From Furcasterigmium furcatum (taxonomy: Eukaryota > Ascomycota > Sordariomycetes > Glomerellales > Plectosphaerellaceae), in NCBI GenBank assembly GCA_001599815.1, contig BCIA01000003.1, forward strand, positions 2,480,001-2,544,000: a stretch of 64,000 nt of DNA, written 5' to 3'. Below are positions 12,147 through 22,892 of this stretch, one piece after another. Made by a program: the position numbers and the translations under genes. The number at the start of each line of letters is the position of its first letter. The stretch's first letter is position 1. Below the pieces are notes generated by a model, which worked only from the letters and a program-made list of their open reading frames with translations, did no database searches and had not been told where the DNA came from.

Positions 12147-12743
12147 TCACGAGCTGTTCAGGAAGCTGAGGTAGCAGTTCCAGCCGATGCTGATGACGTT
12201 GACGAAGAGGACGCGGTGGTGCAGGGGGACGAGTGTGAAGTTTACGGCCTGGACGGCGGGCCAGATGTAGTAGTTGCTGGTGAGCGCGGTGGTGTAGTTC
12301 TTGCGCAGCTTCTCCTTGGGGCTGGAGCCCTCGAGGACGGCCATGGAGGAGAGGAAGACGCCGATGAAGGTGGGGGCGAAGATGAGCTGGTCGCAGGCGA
12401 CGCGGGCGACGGTCTCGGTGGCCCTGCTCTTGAAGACGACGTTGCGGGCGAGGAACTTGAACCAGGTGGTGGCGGCGGGGCCGAAGACGACGCCGCCGTA
12501 GAGGGCCATGCGGCCGGTGCGGGCGAGGTCGTGGGCCTTGGCGCCGCGCTTCTCGACGGCCTGCTGGGCGATGATGTCGCCGGTGGCGAAGAGGATGGAG
12601 GTGGTGATGCTCTGTGTGAGGAGGGGGCGCGCGGCCAGGCGGGCTTGGTACCTGTTGAGATGTGTCAGTTGAGAGGCTCTGGACTGTGTGTTTGGATGTG
12701 AAGTTCAGGTGGTAGTGAGTGTGACGTACCAGGCGAGAACCAT
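12147..12743 (-). CDS. SYM1: Mpv17/PMP22 family protein, SYM1-like
   Basis: Two exons, 12743-12730 (only 14 nt, MVLAW) and 12651-12147, giving 172 aa. The joined N terminus MVLAWYQARLAARPLLTQSI and the following TSILFATGDIIAQQAVEK are typical of SYM1/Mpv17. VFGPAATTWFKFL and the C-terminal WPAVQAVNFTLVPLHHRVL plus SIGWNCYLSF are the family signature. Four hydrophobic segments and the length match yeast Sym1 (197 aa) and human MPV17 (176 aa). It is an inner mitochondrial membrane channel-like protein needed for mitochondrial function under stress and for mtDNA maintenance in animals. The tiny first exon would be missed by a single-ORF search. Confidence 0.95.
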
Positions 12744-14323
12744 CTTTGCTGAAGGCTGGTGGTGGTATTAAGTGGAGTTGAGTCTATTGATGAATGGGGC
12801 GAATTGAAAATGAGGCAAGTCCGGAACGCCTTGATGGGAGGGTATCGAAATGACACGATTGACGCCGATGCGAGCAATTGACGGTGGTGGTTGTTGATGA
12901 CAAAAAGTCTGCGGTGAGTGAGAGGATCGATCGAGTCGAGAGGAGGTCGAGATCTTCACTCTGGGCCGTGTCGCACACAGTCGATGGAGCGAGTTGATAC
13001 GGAATGGAGCTTGGCGGGTGACAAATGGATTCACGAGAGGTCACAGGACTCAGAGAGATGGATGGATGGGCTTGGTGAGGGTGAGCGCAGTTGGGACGCC
13101 CACGGAACGGAGATTGCGAGCGTGGGATGTTTGGCTTTAGAACGTGGCCCCTGTTCAGTTTGTCCAGATTCTTGGTCGTCACGAGGGCAGCGTATCGTGA
13201 GCGGGCTAATTGCATCTGCGTGGAGGTGAGAATCCCACACCGAGTAATGCAATGTGGCGCCCGGGAGAGATCTAGACCCTGGGCACGGCTTTGTCTTGGA
13301 AGGGGAAATATTGAAGATTGACTCGGTGAATATCATTGAGCGCTTCCACCTGGTCCCCTGAAAATCATTGAATTGACTTTGCCGGCAGAGCCTTCAACGT
13401 CGCGGCTATTTCCTGAAGAGGAAGTGTCCGGCTAGGCCGACTGGGTATTTATCTACGCGAATTGGCGGCGTCTGTCCAGCGGCGCCCGGCCCCCGAGTCA
13501 GGGGTCGGTGAGACTGCTGAGCGACGCTGAATCAGGGGTCGAGACGAGGGCGACATCCTCCGTGTACGACATGCTAGAGCCAAGTTGACCCGGTAGTCAG
13601 CGACGGCCATCCCAGTTCCACTGTCCGTCGGTTCTTCGGGGCGTCAGAAGGATTGCGATCCCGAAATGGCAGCAATTTCGGGCTCGCTCGAGCCCGTAAT
13701 GCTCCGGCGCGGCATCGGGCTCGGAGGCAGTGTGGAGCCCAACTCCCGGGGAGTCGGCCTGGATCGGGGGATCTACAACTCAATCGATCAGGCACCTTGG
13801 TAGAGTGCTTAATGGCAATAATTGGCTGCTCTATCTGACAAGTGCACGTTCGAGACATTTCTCACATGTGATGAAGTGAAGGTCCCGTCAAGCGGACCTG
13901 GATGCTTTAGTGCGCGCAGGGCTTCAGCTGAGCTCCGGGGCCCCGCAGTGCGAAAGCGTCACTGATGTCACCACTCCGGAGCTTCTGTTCCCGTCCGTCC
14001 TCAGGTCTCCCCTTCTCCCCTTCCATGTACCTGCGTCACCTAAATCACAAGGGAACACAGCCTACGTACCTAAGGAAGGAAACTTTGACACACGATGAAC
14101 CGCAATTCGGTGCCTGTGACGTAGTACTCTCCTCAGTTCCGGAGCTGCCTCCTCAAAAGCTCTCAAGACCCTTCCCCTTTCCACCCAGAGCTTCCATGTC
14201 GTGACACTCTCAACACTTTCTCTCCGAGCTCCGTGACCCTAATTCCTCTCTACACGCAGCTCCTGTCTGTTCTTCAACACACGACTAACTTATAATACAC
14301 CCAACCACCGCACACATCTCATC
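12744..14323. other. divergent intergenic region, SYM1 / LEA-like gene
   Basis: 1.58 kb between divergent starts. It holds a CGGGCTCG/CGAGCCCG inverted repeat (13679-13696), a twice-repeated tcaggggtcg element near 13500-13540, and CCTACGTACCTAAGG at 14061-14075. A TATAAT at 14290 is only 34 nt from the ATG, so it is unlikely to act as a TATA box. No gene is supported. Confidence 0.55.
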
Positions 14324-15562
14324 ATGATCCCCGTACGGCCCGTCATCCGCTCAACCCTCCCCAGGGCTGCGCGCTCGGCACGCATTCCCCGCCAGCAGCG
14401 CGTCCGCTTCCAATCCACAACCTCCTCGGGCGCCTCGGCATCCGGCAGCTCCAGCTTCGGCGCCGGCGTCGCGGGCGGCATCGCCGGCACAGTCCTCTGC
14501 TACGGCATCTACTCCTTCACCCCCGCGGGTCGCACCGCGTCGAAGCTCAACAAAGCCGTCAAGGACGCCGAGGTGAAGTATCTGGCCGCCTCGAAGAAGC
14601 TGCAGGAGAGCGCCCCTTCCCCCGACGACGCCGCGAACTACATCAAGCAGCTCGCCTACTCCTACACCTCTTGGGTGCCCGGCGGCCGCGCCTACGTCGA
14701 CACCGCCTTCGACGACTGGGAGAAGATCCGCAAGAATCACAAGGAGGAGGCGGACGAGATCGTCAACGATGCCTACAAGAAGTTCCAGGAGGTGGCCAAG
14801 GCGGGGCTCACCCTCGAGGCCGCCTCCAAGGGCTACGAGGCCATCGCGGACCTGACGAAGAAGATCGCCGAGCTCTCGGGCGACGCCATCTCCGACATCC
14901 TCGACAACCACCCCCAGGTGAAGGAGAAGCTCGGCGGGAACATCGACCAGCTGAAGCAGATGGGCGAGCGGTACGGCCCGGAGGCGAAGAAGCAGGTGGA
15001 CGAGACGTGGAAGCAGCTCAAGGAGCTCGCGGCGGGCGGGTTCAGCGTCGCGAACATGGACAAGGCGCGGAAGATCATCGAGGAAAAGACGCAGCAGGTC
15101 CGCAAGCTGGGCGACGAGGCGTGGAAGCGCGGCCTGGAGGAGGCGAAGCCCTACCTGGACAAGAACCCCAAGATCAAGGAGCTGGTGGAGAAGAACGCCG
15201 ACGCGTTGAAGCAGGGCAACGCGAAGGAGCTGTTCGAGGCAGCGAAGAAGGCGGCCGAGTCGGGCGACCTCGGCGGCCTGGAGAGCTATGTCGGCGACGC
15301 GGTGCAGAAGGCCAAGTCGGCCGCCTCGAGCGTCGGCGGCGGCGCGGGGGTCTTTGCCGGTCTTGATCAGTACGTCAAGATGATCCCGCAGGGCGACGAG
15401 ATCATGCCCAAGATCAAGCAGCTCAGCGAGGTGGCGGAGAAGCACAAGGACGAGGGCGAGAAGCTGCTCAAGGAGACGCTGGAGGAGCTCAAGTCCGTGC
15501 TGGAGAAGAAGGCGGAGAAGGCCGAGGAGATTGTCGAGAAGGCCAAGAAGGAGGCCAAGTAG
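14324..15562 (+). CDS. mitochondrial LEA-like / amphipathic-helix protein
   Basis: Single exon, 412 aa. The N terminus (MIPVRPVIRSTLPRAARSAR, Arg-rich without acidic residues, then RFQSTT) is a mitochondrial presequence with a likely cleavage site. A glycine-rich hydrophobic segment (about residues 47-66, FGAGVAGGIAGTVLCYGIYS) looks like one membrane span. The rest is almost entirely Lys/Glu/Ala-rich amphipathic helix with recurrent 11-residue-like blocks (for example KKAAESGDLGG, EKAEEIVEKAKKEAK), as in LEA group 3 or apolipoprotein-like proteins. A role in matrix or membrane stabilisation under stress is inferred from composition; no catalytic motif is present. Proteins of this architecture occur in other filamentous fungi as uncharacterised LEA-domain proteins. 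Confidence 0.85.
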   Translation: MIPVRPVIRSTLPRAARSARIPRQQRVRFQSTTSSGASASGSSSFGAGVAGGIAGTVLCYGIYSFTPAGRTASKLNKAVKDAEVKYLAASKKLQESAPSPDDAANYIKQLAYSYTSWVPGGRAYVDTAFDDWEKIRKNHKEEADEIVNDAYKKFQEVAKAGLTLEAASKGYEAIADLTKKIAELSGDAISDILDNHPQVKEKLGGNIDQLKQMGERYGPEAKKQVDETWKQLKELAAGGFSVANMDKARKIIEEKTQQVRKLGDEAWKRGLEEAKPYLDKNPKIKELVEKNADALKQGNAKELFEAAKKAAESGDLGGLESYVGDAVQKAKSAASSVGGGAGVFAGLDQYVKMIPQGDEIMPKIKQLSEVAEKHKDEGEKLLKETLEELKSVLEKKAEKAEEIVEKAKKEAK

Positions 15563-16057
15563 GCGGGCGGAAGAGATACCCGGGTGTTATGGGTGAAGGC
15601 AGCATCGTTTGTAAGAATCAAGAGAACTTGGAAGTCATTCGTGTCCTATGTGCATTTAGCTGTGAGTTGAACGAGGTCTGACTTGGTCTGTGTGCCCTGA
15701 ACTCTGAATCTTCACTGGCATGCTCAACACAAGGTCTGACATTCTGGACGGCGAATGATGCATGGATGCCAGTCAAAGAAAAGCGTGGTGATGTATCTGT
15801 CAATTGGGGCCGAAGTATGATGGTGGAGGATTGAAACGTTGCAGAGGATGTCTGATGGAACAACCACGAGGGGACACTAAACTCAGCTTTACCCCGCCAT
15901 AACCTGAGATCTGCAACTGAACCCAGCCATCAGCTGTTGATCTGAGTTTATGATATAAGTACATACAGATTTCGCCCTTCCTTGAATAGCAACTCACTTT
16001 TACTCAAAGGAACCATCTGTCATCTTACATCTCCTAGAAACCAGCCACCCTGCAGCC
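15563..16057. other. intergenic, promoter of PhyH-like gene
   Basis: Tandem spacer. TATAAG at 15954-15959, about 100 nt before the next ATG, is a plausible TATA box. Nothing else recognised. Confidence 0.45.
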
Positions 16058-16942
16058 ATGACATCGCCAACGCTCTTGGAGCGCCTCAACCGCGACGGCT
16101 TCGTCATCGTCCCGTCCGCCATCTCGCCGAGCGAGGTCGAAGAGCTGCGAAAGGTCACTCAGAAGACAACATCCCTCGCGCGAGCAGGGGAATGGCCGCA
16201 CGTCCGCACCCTGCCGAAGCAGTTCCCGCCATGGCCCGAATCGTCCCCGGACAACCTGCCGTCCGAGGGCATCTGGGGCGTCCAGGGCATGATGCACCCC
16301 GACCTGCCCGACAGCGCCGTCTACGTGAGGACCTACTTCTCTGACGCCGTCGTCGGGCCGACCAAGGAGCTGCTGCAGTGCGGCGACGAGGACCTGGTCA
16401 TGGAGCTCTTCAACCTGCTCGTGCGCCCCGACGCGGACTTTGAGCTGCGCTGGCATCGCGACGACATACCCGCCACGGCGACCGCCGACGAGGAGCTGCA
16501 CAGGCTTCAGCAGCCCGCCTTCTCCGCGCAGTGGAACCTGGCGCTGTACGACGACGAGAGCCTCGTCGTCGTCCCGGGGTCGCACGCCCGCGCGAGGACG
16601 GACGCCGAGCGCGGCGCGGGCCCCTTCGAGAAGGAGATGCCGGGCCAGCTCGTCGTCAAGCTCGAGCCGGGCGACGTGGTGTTCTACAATAACAACATCC
16701 TGCACAGGGGCGTCTACTCGGGGACCAGGGAGCGGATGACGCTGCACGGGAGCGCCGGGCACGTGAGGGGCAGCGGGCTGAGGGCCAGGAACGTGCTGCA
16801 GCATGGCCTGAAGGACTGGGTCGATCGGGTCGATCTAAGCGCCCTGAGCGAGCGGGAGAGGGCGCGGGCGGAGCACATGAGGGCGATGCTTGTCAGGATG
16901 GGCCGTGAGGCGGGGGATGTTGGCTTTTCTCTCGAGGGGTGA
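16058..16942 (+). CDS. phytanoyl-CoA dioxygenase (PhyH) family protein
   Basis: Single exon, 294 aa. The N terminus (LLERLNRDGFVIVPSAISPSEVEEL) is the PhyH family opening. The Fe(II) facial triad is visible: H133 and D135 in WHRDD, and H216 in NNILHRG. The downstream Arg in GTRERMTLHG (about residue 225) is the likely 2-oxoglutarate anchor. VVVPGSH (about residue 172) and LEPGDVVFYNNN (about residue 204) are further core-barrel signatures. It is therefore a non-haem iron, 2-oxoglutarate-dependent oxygenase acting on an unknown small molecule. No peroxisomal PTS1 is seen at the C terminus (ends FSLEG). The neighbours do not form a biosynthetic cluster, so the substrate cannot be guessed. Confidence 0.9.
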   Translation: MTSPTLLERLNRDGFVIVPSAISPSEVEELRKVTQKTTSLARAGEWPHVRTLPKQFPPWPESSPDNLPSEGIWGVQGMMHPDLPDSAVYVRTYFSDAVVGPTKELLQCGDEDLVMELFNLLVRPDADFELRWHRDDIPATATADEELHRLQQPAFSAQWNLALYDDESLVVVPGSHARARTDAERGAGPFEKEMPGQLVVKLEPGDVVFYNNNILHRGVYSGTRERMTLHGSAGHVRGSGLRARNVLQHGLKDWVDRVDLSALSERERARAEHMRAMLVRMGREAGDVGFSLEG

Positions 16943-17574
16943 GTTGAGTTATCAGTGGACTGGTGCGCGGCCAAGACTATAGCACCGCTAGTAGGCACTC
17001 TCGAGGGGCATGTCCAGGCGGCTCTATCGTGCGGGTGAGCCTCGATCAAGCGGTGAAGAGCTCATCCGATAATGCGGGATGAGGCAGCGCTTTCGGTGGA
17101 GGCTTGGGGGTCGATTGATCACGGGGCGAGGCTCATGACGTGATGGCCTCTTCCTTTGTCCGGCATCGGAATTGACCGTTCGAGTCACTGCTGTAGGAAA
17201 GAAGCCGCTCTTTTGAACAAAGCAGAGACTGTTTGCTGCCTCACCTGGTGGTCAGTGGATGAAAGGAAACGAGTTGCATTCTTGAGGGTGGCTTACCTTA
17301 TCACTTCCCAGCGATTCTTTATCGAGGCTTAAAAGGTACGTACCTTTCTCGGACCGAGTTTATGCCTGAGGCAAAGTGGGCCGACGAACCACCCGACCAG
17401 TCACAGCAAATCCGAGCCACCAGGCCAGTCTTTTCCCAGCGGCCAAATCCGGACTTTGCATCTCAACGCTCGCCCGCGACAACGACGACACCCTCACCCT
17501 CACCTCCCGCCAACCTCTCCCCCGAGTACCGCCCTACGATCCCCTCACCATCGTAGTGCGCGTCTGGTGGCATC
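16943..17574. other. intergenic, promoter of mS38 gene
   Basis: Tandem spacer. It contains the 16-bp palindrome AAAGGTACGTACCTTT at 17332-17347. No coding frame is supported; an ATG at 17362 opens only 64 codons of low-complexity Pro/Ser. Confidence 0.5.
17332..17347. repeat. 16-bp perfect palindrome, GGTACGTACC core
   Basis: AAAGGTACGTACCTTT is its own reverse complement. It lies 228 bp upstream of the mS38 start and belongs to the TACCTA/GGTA motif group seen in other intergenic regions here. Confidence 0.8.
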
Positions 17575-18668
17575 ATGTTGCCCAACACAGTGCGCCGCGT
17601 GGTCTCCGTGCCGCCGACGCCGCTCGTCTCCTCCATCAGCGCCTCCGCCCCGAGAGCCGCCGCCGCAGTCGGTGCCTCGCGACCCTTCCGACACCAGCGA
17701 CGATGCTCCTCCTCGAAACCCTCCAGCTCCGATAATGGTTCCAAGGACATCCCCGGCCAGTCGGCCGCCGTCCCTGCGTCGGCATCCTCGCGGTCCGCCG
17801 AGACCAAGTCCAGCGGCAGGAAACGCAAGAGCAAGGACACCTCCGACGCATCACAGAAGCTGCCCAGCGTCCCCAGCACGCAACATCTCTCGCAAGAAGG
17901 TGCGTGGACTCGTGAGGTGACGTGACATGACATGTGTACTGACAAACCACCGCAGCCCTCGGCCTCTCGACCTTCTTCTCCCTCCACCGCCCCATCTCAG
18001 TCACCCACAGCATGCCCAAGTCCATAACGGAAGAGGCCTTCGCCACCATCTTCAACCTGCGAAACAAGCCAGTCAGCACCTCCGAGGTCATCTCCACGCT
18101 GTCCCGGACCGCGGACGACATGGAGGGCGCCATGGCCAAGATGACCATCTCCGAGCAGCCGGAGCCCAACGCCCACGGCGACCCCGTCCGCAAGATCGAC
18201 TTCCAGCACGCCGACGGCTCCGAGTCCAGCGTCTACCTCCAGCTCAACGCCATGGCCGGCCAGTTCGTCCCCTTCCGGCCCCCTCCGGCCCCCGAGGTCC
18301 AGGACTCTACCTCCGCGACGACAGCCCCGTCCGTCGAGGCCGTCGCCGAGGAGCTCCTCGACGAGTCCCCCCAGCACCGCGTCTACAAGGCCCTCTTCAC
18401 CATCGAGGAGTCCACGGATCCCTCCGGCGAGGTCCGCGTCGTCGCCCATAGCCCGCGCATCGTCAACGACGAGGCACCCCGCTCCTTCCTCGAGCGCATG
18501 GCGAAACGCCAGGTCATGTTCGACGAGGCCCGCGAGGGCGCCGCCGACGCCGGCGGCATGCAGGCCATCAGCGTCCGGAGGCAGCGCAAGCTCAAGATGA
18601 AGAAGCAGAAGTACAAGAAGCTCATGCGCAAAACGCGCAACCTGAGGCGCAAGCTCGACAGGCTGTAA
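17575..18668 (+). CDS. COX24: mitochondrial small-subunit ribosomal protein mS38 (COX24/AURKAIP1 family)
   Basis: Two exons, 17575-17899 and 17956-18668 (345 aa), with a 56-nt intron and phase 1 join. The N terminus is basic and Ser/Pro-rich with a mitochondrial-targeting look. Around the junction the protein reads ALGLSTFFSLHRPISVT, a block found in filamentous-fungal members. The defining COX24/AURKAIP1 domain is at the very C terminus: VRRQRKLKMKKQKYKKLMRK followed by TRNLRRKLDRL (about residues 315-345). It is extremely basic and in structures lies on rRNA of the mitoribosomal small subunit. Yeast mS38 is only about 110 aa; the long low-complexity N-terminal part is a filamentous-fungal feature. 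Loss in yeast impairs COX1 expression. Confidence 0.9.
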
Positions 18669-19191
18669 GCGGGCCGGCCGGGAGGCTGTACATACGCATA
18701 CGGCCCGAAGAGGGCCTACTGGCTCATCATATCATCGGTGTTTTTCCGGCAGGGTTTGCACTTTTTTTTTTCGCATTCGTCAAACAGGGCCTGGGTCTGC
18801 TCGGGGCATGGTTGTGGCTATTTCCCTCTGCATCTCGCGGCCTTCTTTTCTTCCTCGTTCCATGGTTCGAATAGACCGCTGCAACCAGCATAGCAATGGC
18901 AGACAGACCCATTTGATGAGAAAAAACTGGCCCCGCCGAGATCCCTGCCGAGAGTGATGATGAGCCTGCTCTGCGCCGGCTGGAGGCATCTCACTCGACG
19001 ACACGAGTTCTAGAGCGGGAGGATCTGTATAACAACAAGAAGACCAAGTGTATCGATAGATTGTGGCGAGGGTTGAATGATGAGTTTCCTGTGTCTGCTG
19101 CAGTATTTGGTATCTCCGCCTAGTTCCAGAAAAATGATGTGCTGTGATGATACGCAGCTGCCTCCCGTGTGCCCTGCGGCGTCTATTTCTT
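18669..19191. other. intergenic, convergent 3' regions
   Basis: 3'-to-3' spacer between mS38 and NPT1, with a T-rich tract near 18760. No gene is supported. Confidence 0.55.
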
Positions 19192-20720
19192 CTAAGCCTT
19201 CTTGTCCTCCTCCTTGCCCCAGCGCGACGTCTCGTCGCCGCCGGCCCAGTTCTTCTCGACGTAGCCGAGCTCGGTCTTGACCCTCTGCACCGTCTCCTTG
19301 TCGCCCGTGTTCTTTCCGGCATTGTCACTAAGTGGGAGAGGAGAGTCAGTATTGGTAGAACGCCCCGAGCGCTGGCAGATCTAAACTCACCTGATCTTCA
19401 CGGCGTTCCTGCCCGCCGCGGAGCTCAGCTTGATGACGATGTTCAGGGGCACCGACTTGGACCCGTCCTTGAGCCGCGTGAAGTCGTTGGTCAGGAACGT
19501 GCCGACGCCGAAGGTCGGGACGAAGCCCGCGTCCTCGGAGATCTTCTTGTACTCGAGGCAGCGCTCGATGTTAAGCGAGTCCGAAAACACCATGGTCTTC
19601 TTCTCCGCGACGCCCTGGGCGGCGTAGTACTCGCGCAGCGTCTCGACGTACTCGGCCGGGTCGCCCGAGTCCTGGCGCACGCCCTGGAAGAGCTCTGCGT
19701 ACGACTTGACGGCGCCGTCGGCGGCCCTGTAGAAGTGCGCCCCCGCGGGCGCGGAGCCGTCGACCGCGCTGACGGGCCGGCTGAAGGCGTTGAGGAACTC
19801 GCGTGTGCCGAAGGTGTCGGTCAGCGCGATGCCGAGCTTGCCGCCGAAGGCGCCGACCCAGTACCGCAGGGCGACCTCGGTGGCGGACTTGTAGTCGTTC
19901 TGGATGGCGGCGATGCCCATGAACCACTCGTGGGCGACGGTGCCGACGGGGGGGATGCCGAAGCGCATGGCGAGGTGGACGTTGCTGGTGCCGCTGAGCT
20001 TGCCGGGGAGGCCGCGGGCCTCTGCCTCCTTGCTCGCCCTGACGAGGCCGCGGAAGACGAGGGCCTGGGTGTGGTAGTCGCGGCGGCGGCGGGTGCCGAA
20101 CTCTGAGAAGGTGCAGCCGGCCTCGAGCAGGCGCATGCCCTTGGCGAAGGCGCCCTCCTCCTGGCCCTCGTAGCTCCAGTCGGTGTCGATGAAGCGGAAG
20201 TAGGCCTCGGAGGTGAGGGCGAGCATGGGGATCTCGTAGAGGATGGTCTCGGACCAGGTGCCCTTGATCTCGATGTTGATGTCGCCGATGTCCGCGTCGG
20301 AGCCCGTGTCCTCGCCGACCGGAGCGAACGTGAGCTTGACCTGCTCGCGGGGGCGGAGGCGGAACTCGCGCAGGAAGCTGATGTAGTCGTCGGTGAGGTA
20401 TGTGCAGTGCTTCTTGAGGAAGGCGTACTCCTCGTCGGTCAGGGAGATGTTACCGAGCTCTGGAGGAGGGAGAAGTGAGTCAGTGAAGGGGGCTCTCCTT
20501 GTGTGGGCACGGGGGTTCACGCACTCCGGATCTGCTCGGCGAGCCAGTTGAAGCCGGCCCTCGAGAGCTTCTTCTCGGGCGTCCTGTTGGTGAAGGCGTA
20601 GGAGACGGGCACGTCCTTGAAGTACTTTGTGACGGCGCATTGCATCGTAAGCTTGTACAGATCCGTGTCCAGGAAGGAGATGACCCCTTCCGGGTATGGG
20701 GAGGAGCTGTTGAAGTCCAT
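19192..20720 (-). CDS. NPT1: nicotinate phosphoribosyltransferase
   Basis: Three exons, 20720-20525, 20459-19391 and 19327-19192 (466 aa); introns of 65 and 63 nt. The protein starts MDFNSSSPYPEGVISFLDTD, then LYKLTMQCAV and VSYAFTNRTPEKKLS, the N-terminal NAPRTase block. Family motifs follow in order: EIKGTWSETILYEIPML, LLEAGCTFSEFGTRRRRDYH, SGTSNVHLAMRFGIPPVGTV-AHEWFMG (the His of GTVAHEW is the conserved phosphorylated residue), TFGTREFL, VRQDSGDP and VFSDSLN. The C-terminal exon (VKISDNAGKNTGDKETVQRV) completes the family C terminus. It converts nicotinate, PRPP and ATP to nicotinate mononucleotide, the entry of the Preiss-Handler salvage route to NAD. The length fits fungal orthologues (yeast Npt1, 429 aa). 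Confidence 0.97.
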
Positions 20721-21434
20721 TGTCGCCGTAGACCAGATGGGGTGCTGCTCCGGAGGTGGTGTATGTCAGGACTCCGAGGTCATGATCCGGAAGATGCGAT
20801 GTGGGAGAGGTCCAGAGGCGGCCGGCCAGTACTCGTACCAAAAAATGGCGTGAAGGACTGAATGTTCGAGTCTGGCGCACGCTGCGTCACAACAGTGGAG
20901 GGGGAATGTTTGATCGGAGCTGCCCGCCTGCTGAGGTGGGTGGATGGAGGGGCATTTGTGGCTGAGGGGCGCATCTGATCCCCCTAAATTCGTGGAGGGG
21001 TACCTGACTTCGGGGACTTATGGTCCGTGCTCGGCCACTGAAGTGTACTAACCGGGCTGAGTTGCAAACATGCCGAATCGCTAGGTCATGTTTTCCACAC
21101 CATCTCAGGCTCGGTACTGCACTGCCTTTGCACTTCACATACCCGATCACTTCTTCTGTTTGTGACTCACGTACTTACACGGATATTGATCGAGCTGCAC
21201 TAACAGGAAGAGGCCCTCTCCGTTGGCAACTTGGGCCCACGGATCAACACCGGGATATGAATCCCGGCTCAGCTACATCTCGGCACGGGTCATGTCGAGT
21301 CTTTGGAGAAGGCCTGATTGTATTGGGAGACGTTGCACTGTCGTATGTCCGATTTTGATTTTAATCCCCGTCCCTTCTACCTTTTCAAACACCCGTTCCT
21401 AGAGATCACAGATCACCTCGCGCGTGCGAGCCTT
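20721..21434. other. intergenic, NPT1 promoter and ARG1 3' region
   Basis: Tandem minus-strand spacer between the NPT1 start and the ARG1 stop. The NPT1-proximal part is its promoter; GGTACCT occurs near 21000. No gene is supported. Confidence 0.5.
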
Positions 21435-22860
21435 TTAGAACTTCTGTCCGGCCTCAGCCATCTGGAGGCCGTACTTCTTGAGGCGGATGGCCTGGATGGT
21501 GATGAAGCCACTCTGCGCGAAATTGTCAGTAATCGAGCCAACCGAGAGATTTGAGTTCTACGCACCGTCTCGGAGGGGTCGAAAGTGTCGAGCGAGTCCA
21601 TGGAGGCATCCTCCTCGGAGTACAGCTTCTCCTGGGAGCTACGGCCCAGAACGATGACGTTGCCCTTGTAAAGGCGGAGGCGGACCTCGCCGTTGACCCT
21701 CTGCTGAGCGTAGTCGAGAGAAGCTGTCGTGACAGTTAGCCTGGAATCCGACGGAGGGGTCATAAAACTCACGCTGCAGGAAGGCGGCCTCGGGGGAGAA
21801 GTAGAGGCCGTTGTAGAGCAGCTCAGACCACTGCTTGCTCAGGTTGTCGCGGAGAGAGCGGACACGGCCGTCGAGGACACTACTTCGCGTTAGTTCTGAA
21901 CAATGTCACAAGGCTAGATTCAGCTCATACAGGCCCTCGATGGATAGATGTGAAATGCGAAGGATTGTCATGCCCGGGGAGTCGTAGCAGCCACGGCTCT
22001 TCAGGCCGATGAACCTGTTCTCGACAATGTCCTGTTCACCAGAGTCAGCTGCCGTATTTGGGTCACGCAAAGAGAGAGGCTTACGATACGGCCAATGCCG
22101 TTCTCCTTGCCGAGCTGGTTGAGGAGGCCGAAGAGCTCGACAGAGTCGGTGGCAGTCTTCTGGGGAGCCACGACCTTGACGGGAATGCCCTTCTCGAAGT
22201 GGATGGTGATGTCGGTGGGCTTGTCAGGAGCGTCGAGCGGCGAGACGGTCTTGGTCCACATGTCCTCGGGGGGAGTGACATCGGGGTCTTCCAGCATGCC
22301 TGCCTCTGTTGACCCGCGGAGTCAGTAATTGCCTTGTATGGATGTGTTGGGAGTTTCGTGACGGAAACAACGCTGTTGGCACCGTCGTCGGCGAGGGTTG
22401 GTACGCCGGCAGCGTCTTCCAGCTGCCTTACGATCCGGTCCCGCGCAATGCTTATGGAGACACTATCGGTCCCCTCTCTCCTGGTCGTCACGCTCAAGGA
22501 CGGAACGGTCATCGAGGTCCCTACAGACTCATCTTGACTCTTCGTGTTTTAGGAGCAACGTGTCGCAGGACTCCTAAGACAGCCAGAATAAAGAAAAATG
22601 GGATTACGTACCGTACGAACAATGTGCGAAGTTATCATCCATACTGTAAGGCTTGGCCTTGGTCGAGGTGACGGGGATGCCCTTCTCCGCGGCGTAGTCG
22701 AGCAGGTCGTTGCGGCCCTGGAAACGCTTGAAGAAGGTGGGGTCGCGCCAGGGGGCGATGACTGGGGAGGAGAATGAGGGTCAGATGGCGGCCGGAACCG
22801 TGAGAAAGGCAAGACGTACCCTTGATGGCAGGGTTGATGGCATAGTAGGCCAGCTCGAAG

Positions 22861-22892
<32 letters not shown>

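Noticed and set aside
14351..15445. 364-codon minus-strand ORF, Leu/Val/Arg-rich
   Set aside because: Antisense shadow of the LEA-like gene, caused by its biased Lys/Glu codons; no family resemblance.
19144..20106. 320-codon plus-strand ORF
   Set aside because: Antisense of NPT1, which has unmistakable family motifs on the minus strand.
21240..21300. tRNA-like GGGATATGAATCCC segment
   Set aside because: Resembles a T-arm by chance, but no acceptor, D or anticodon arm can be folded around it.
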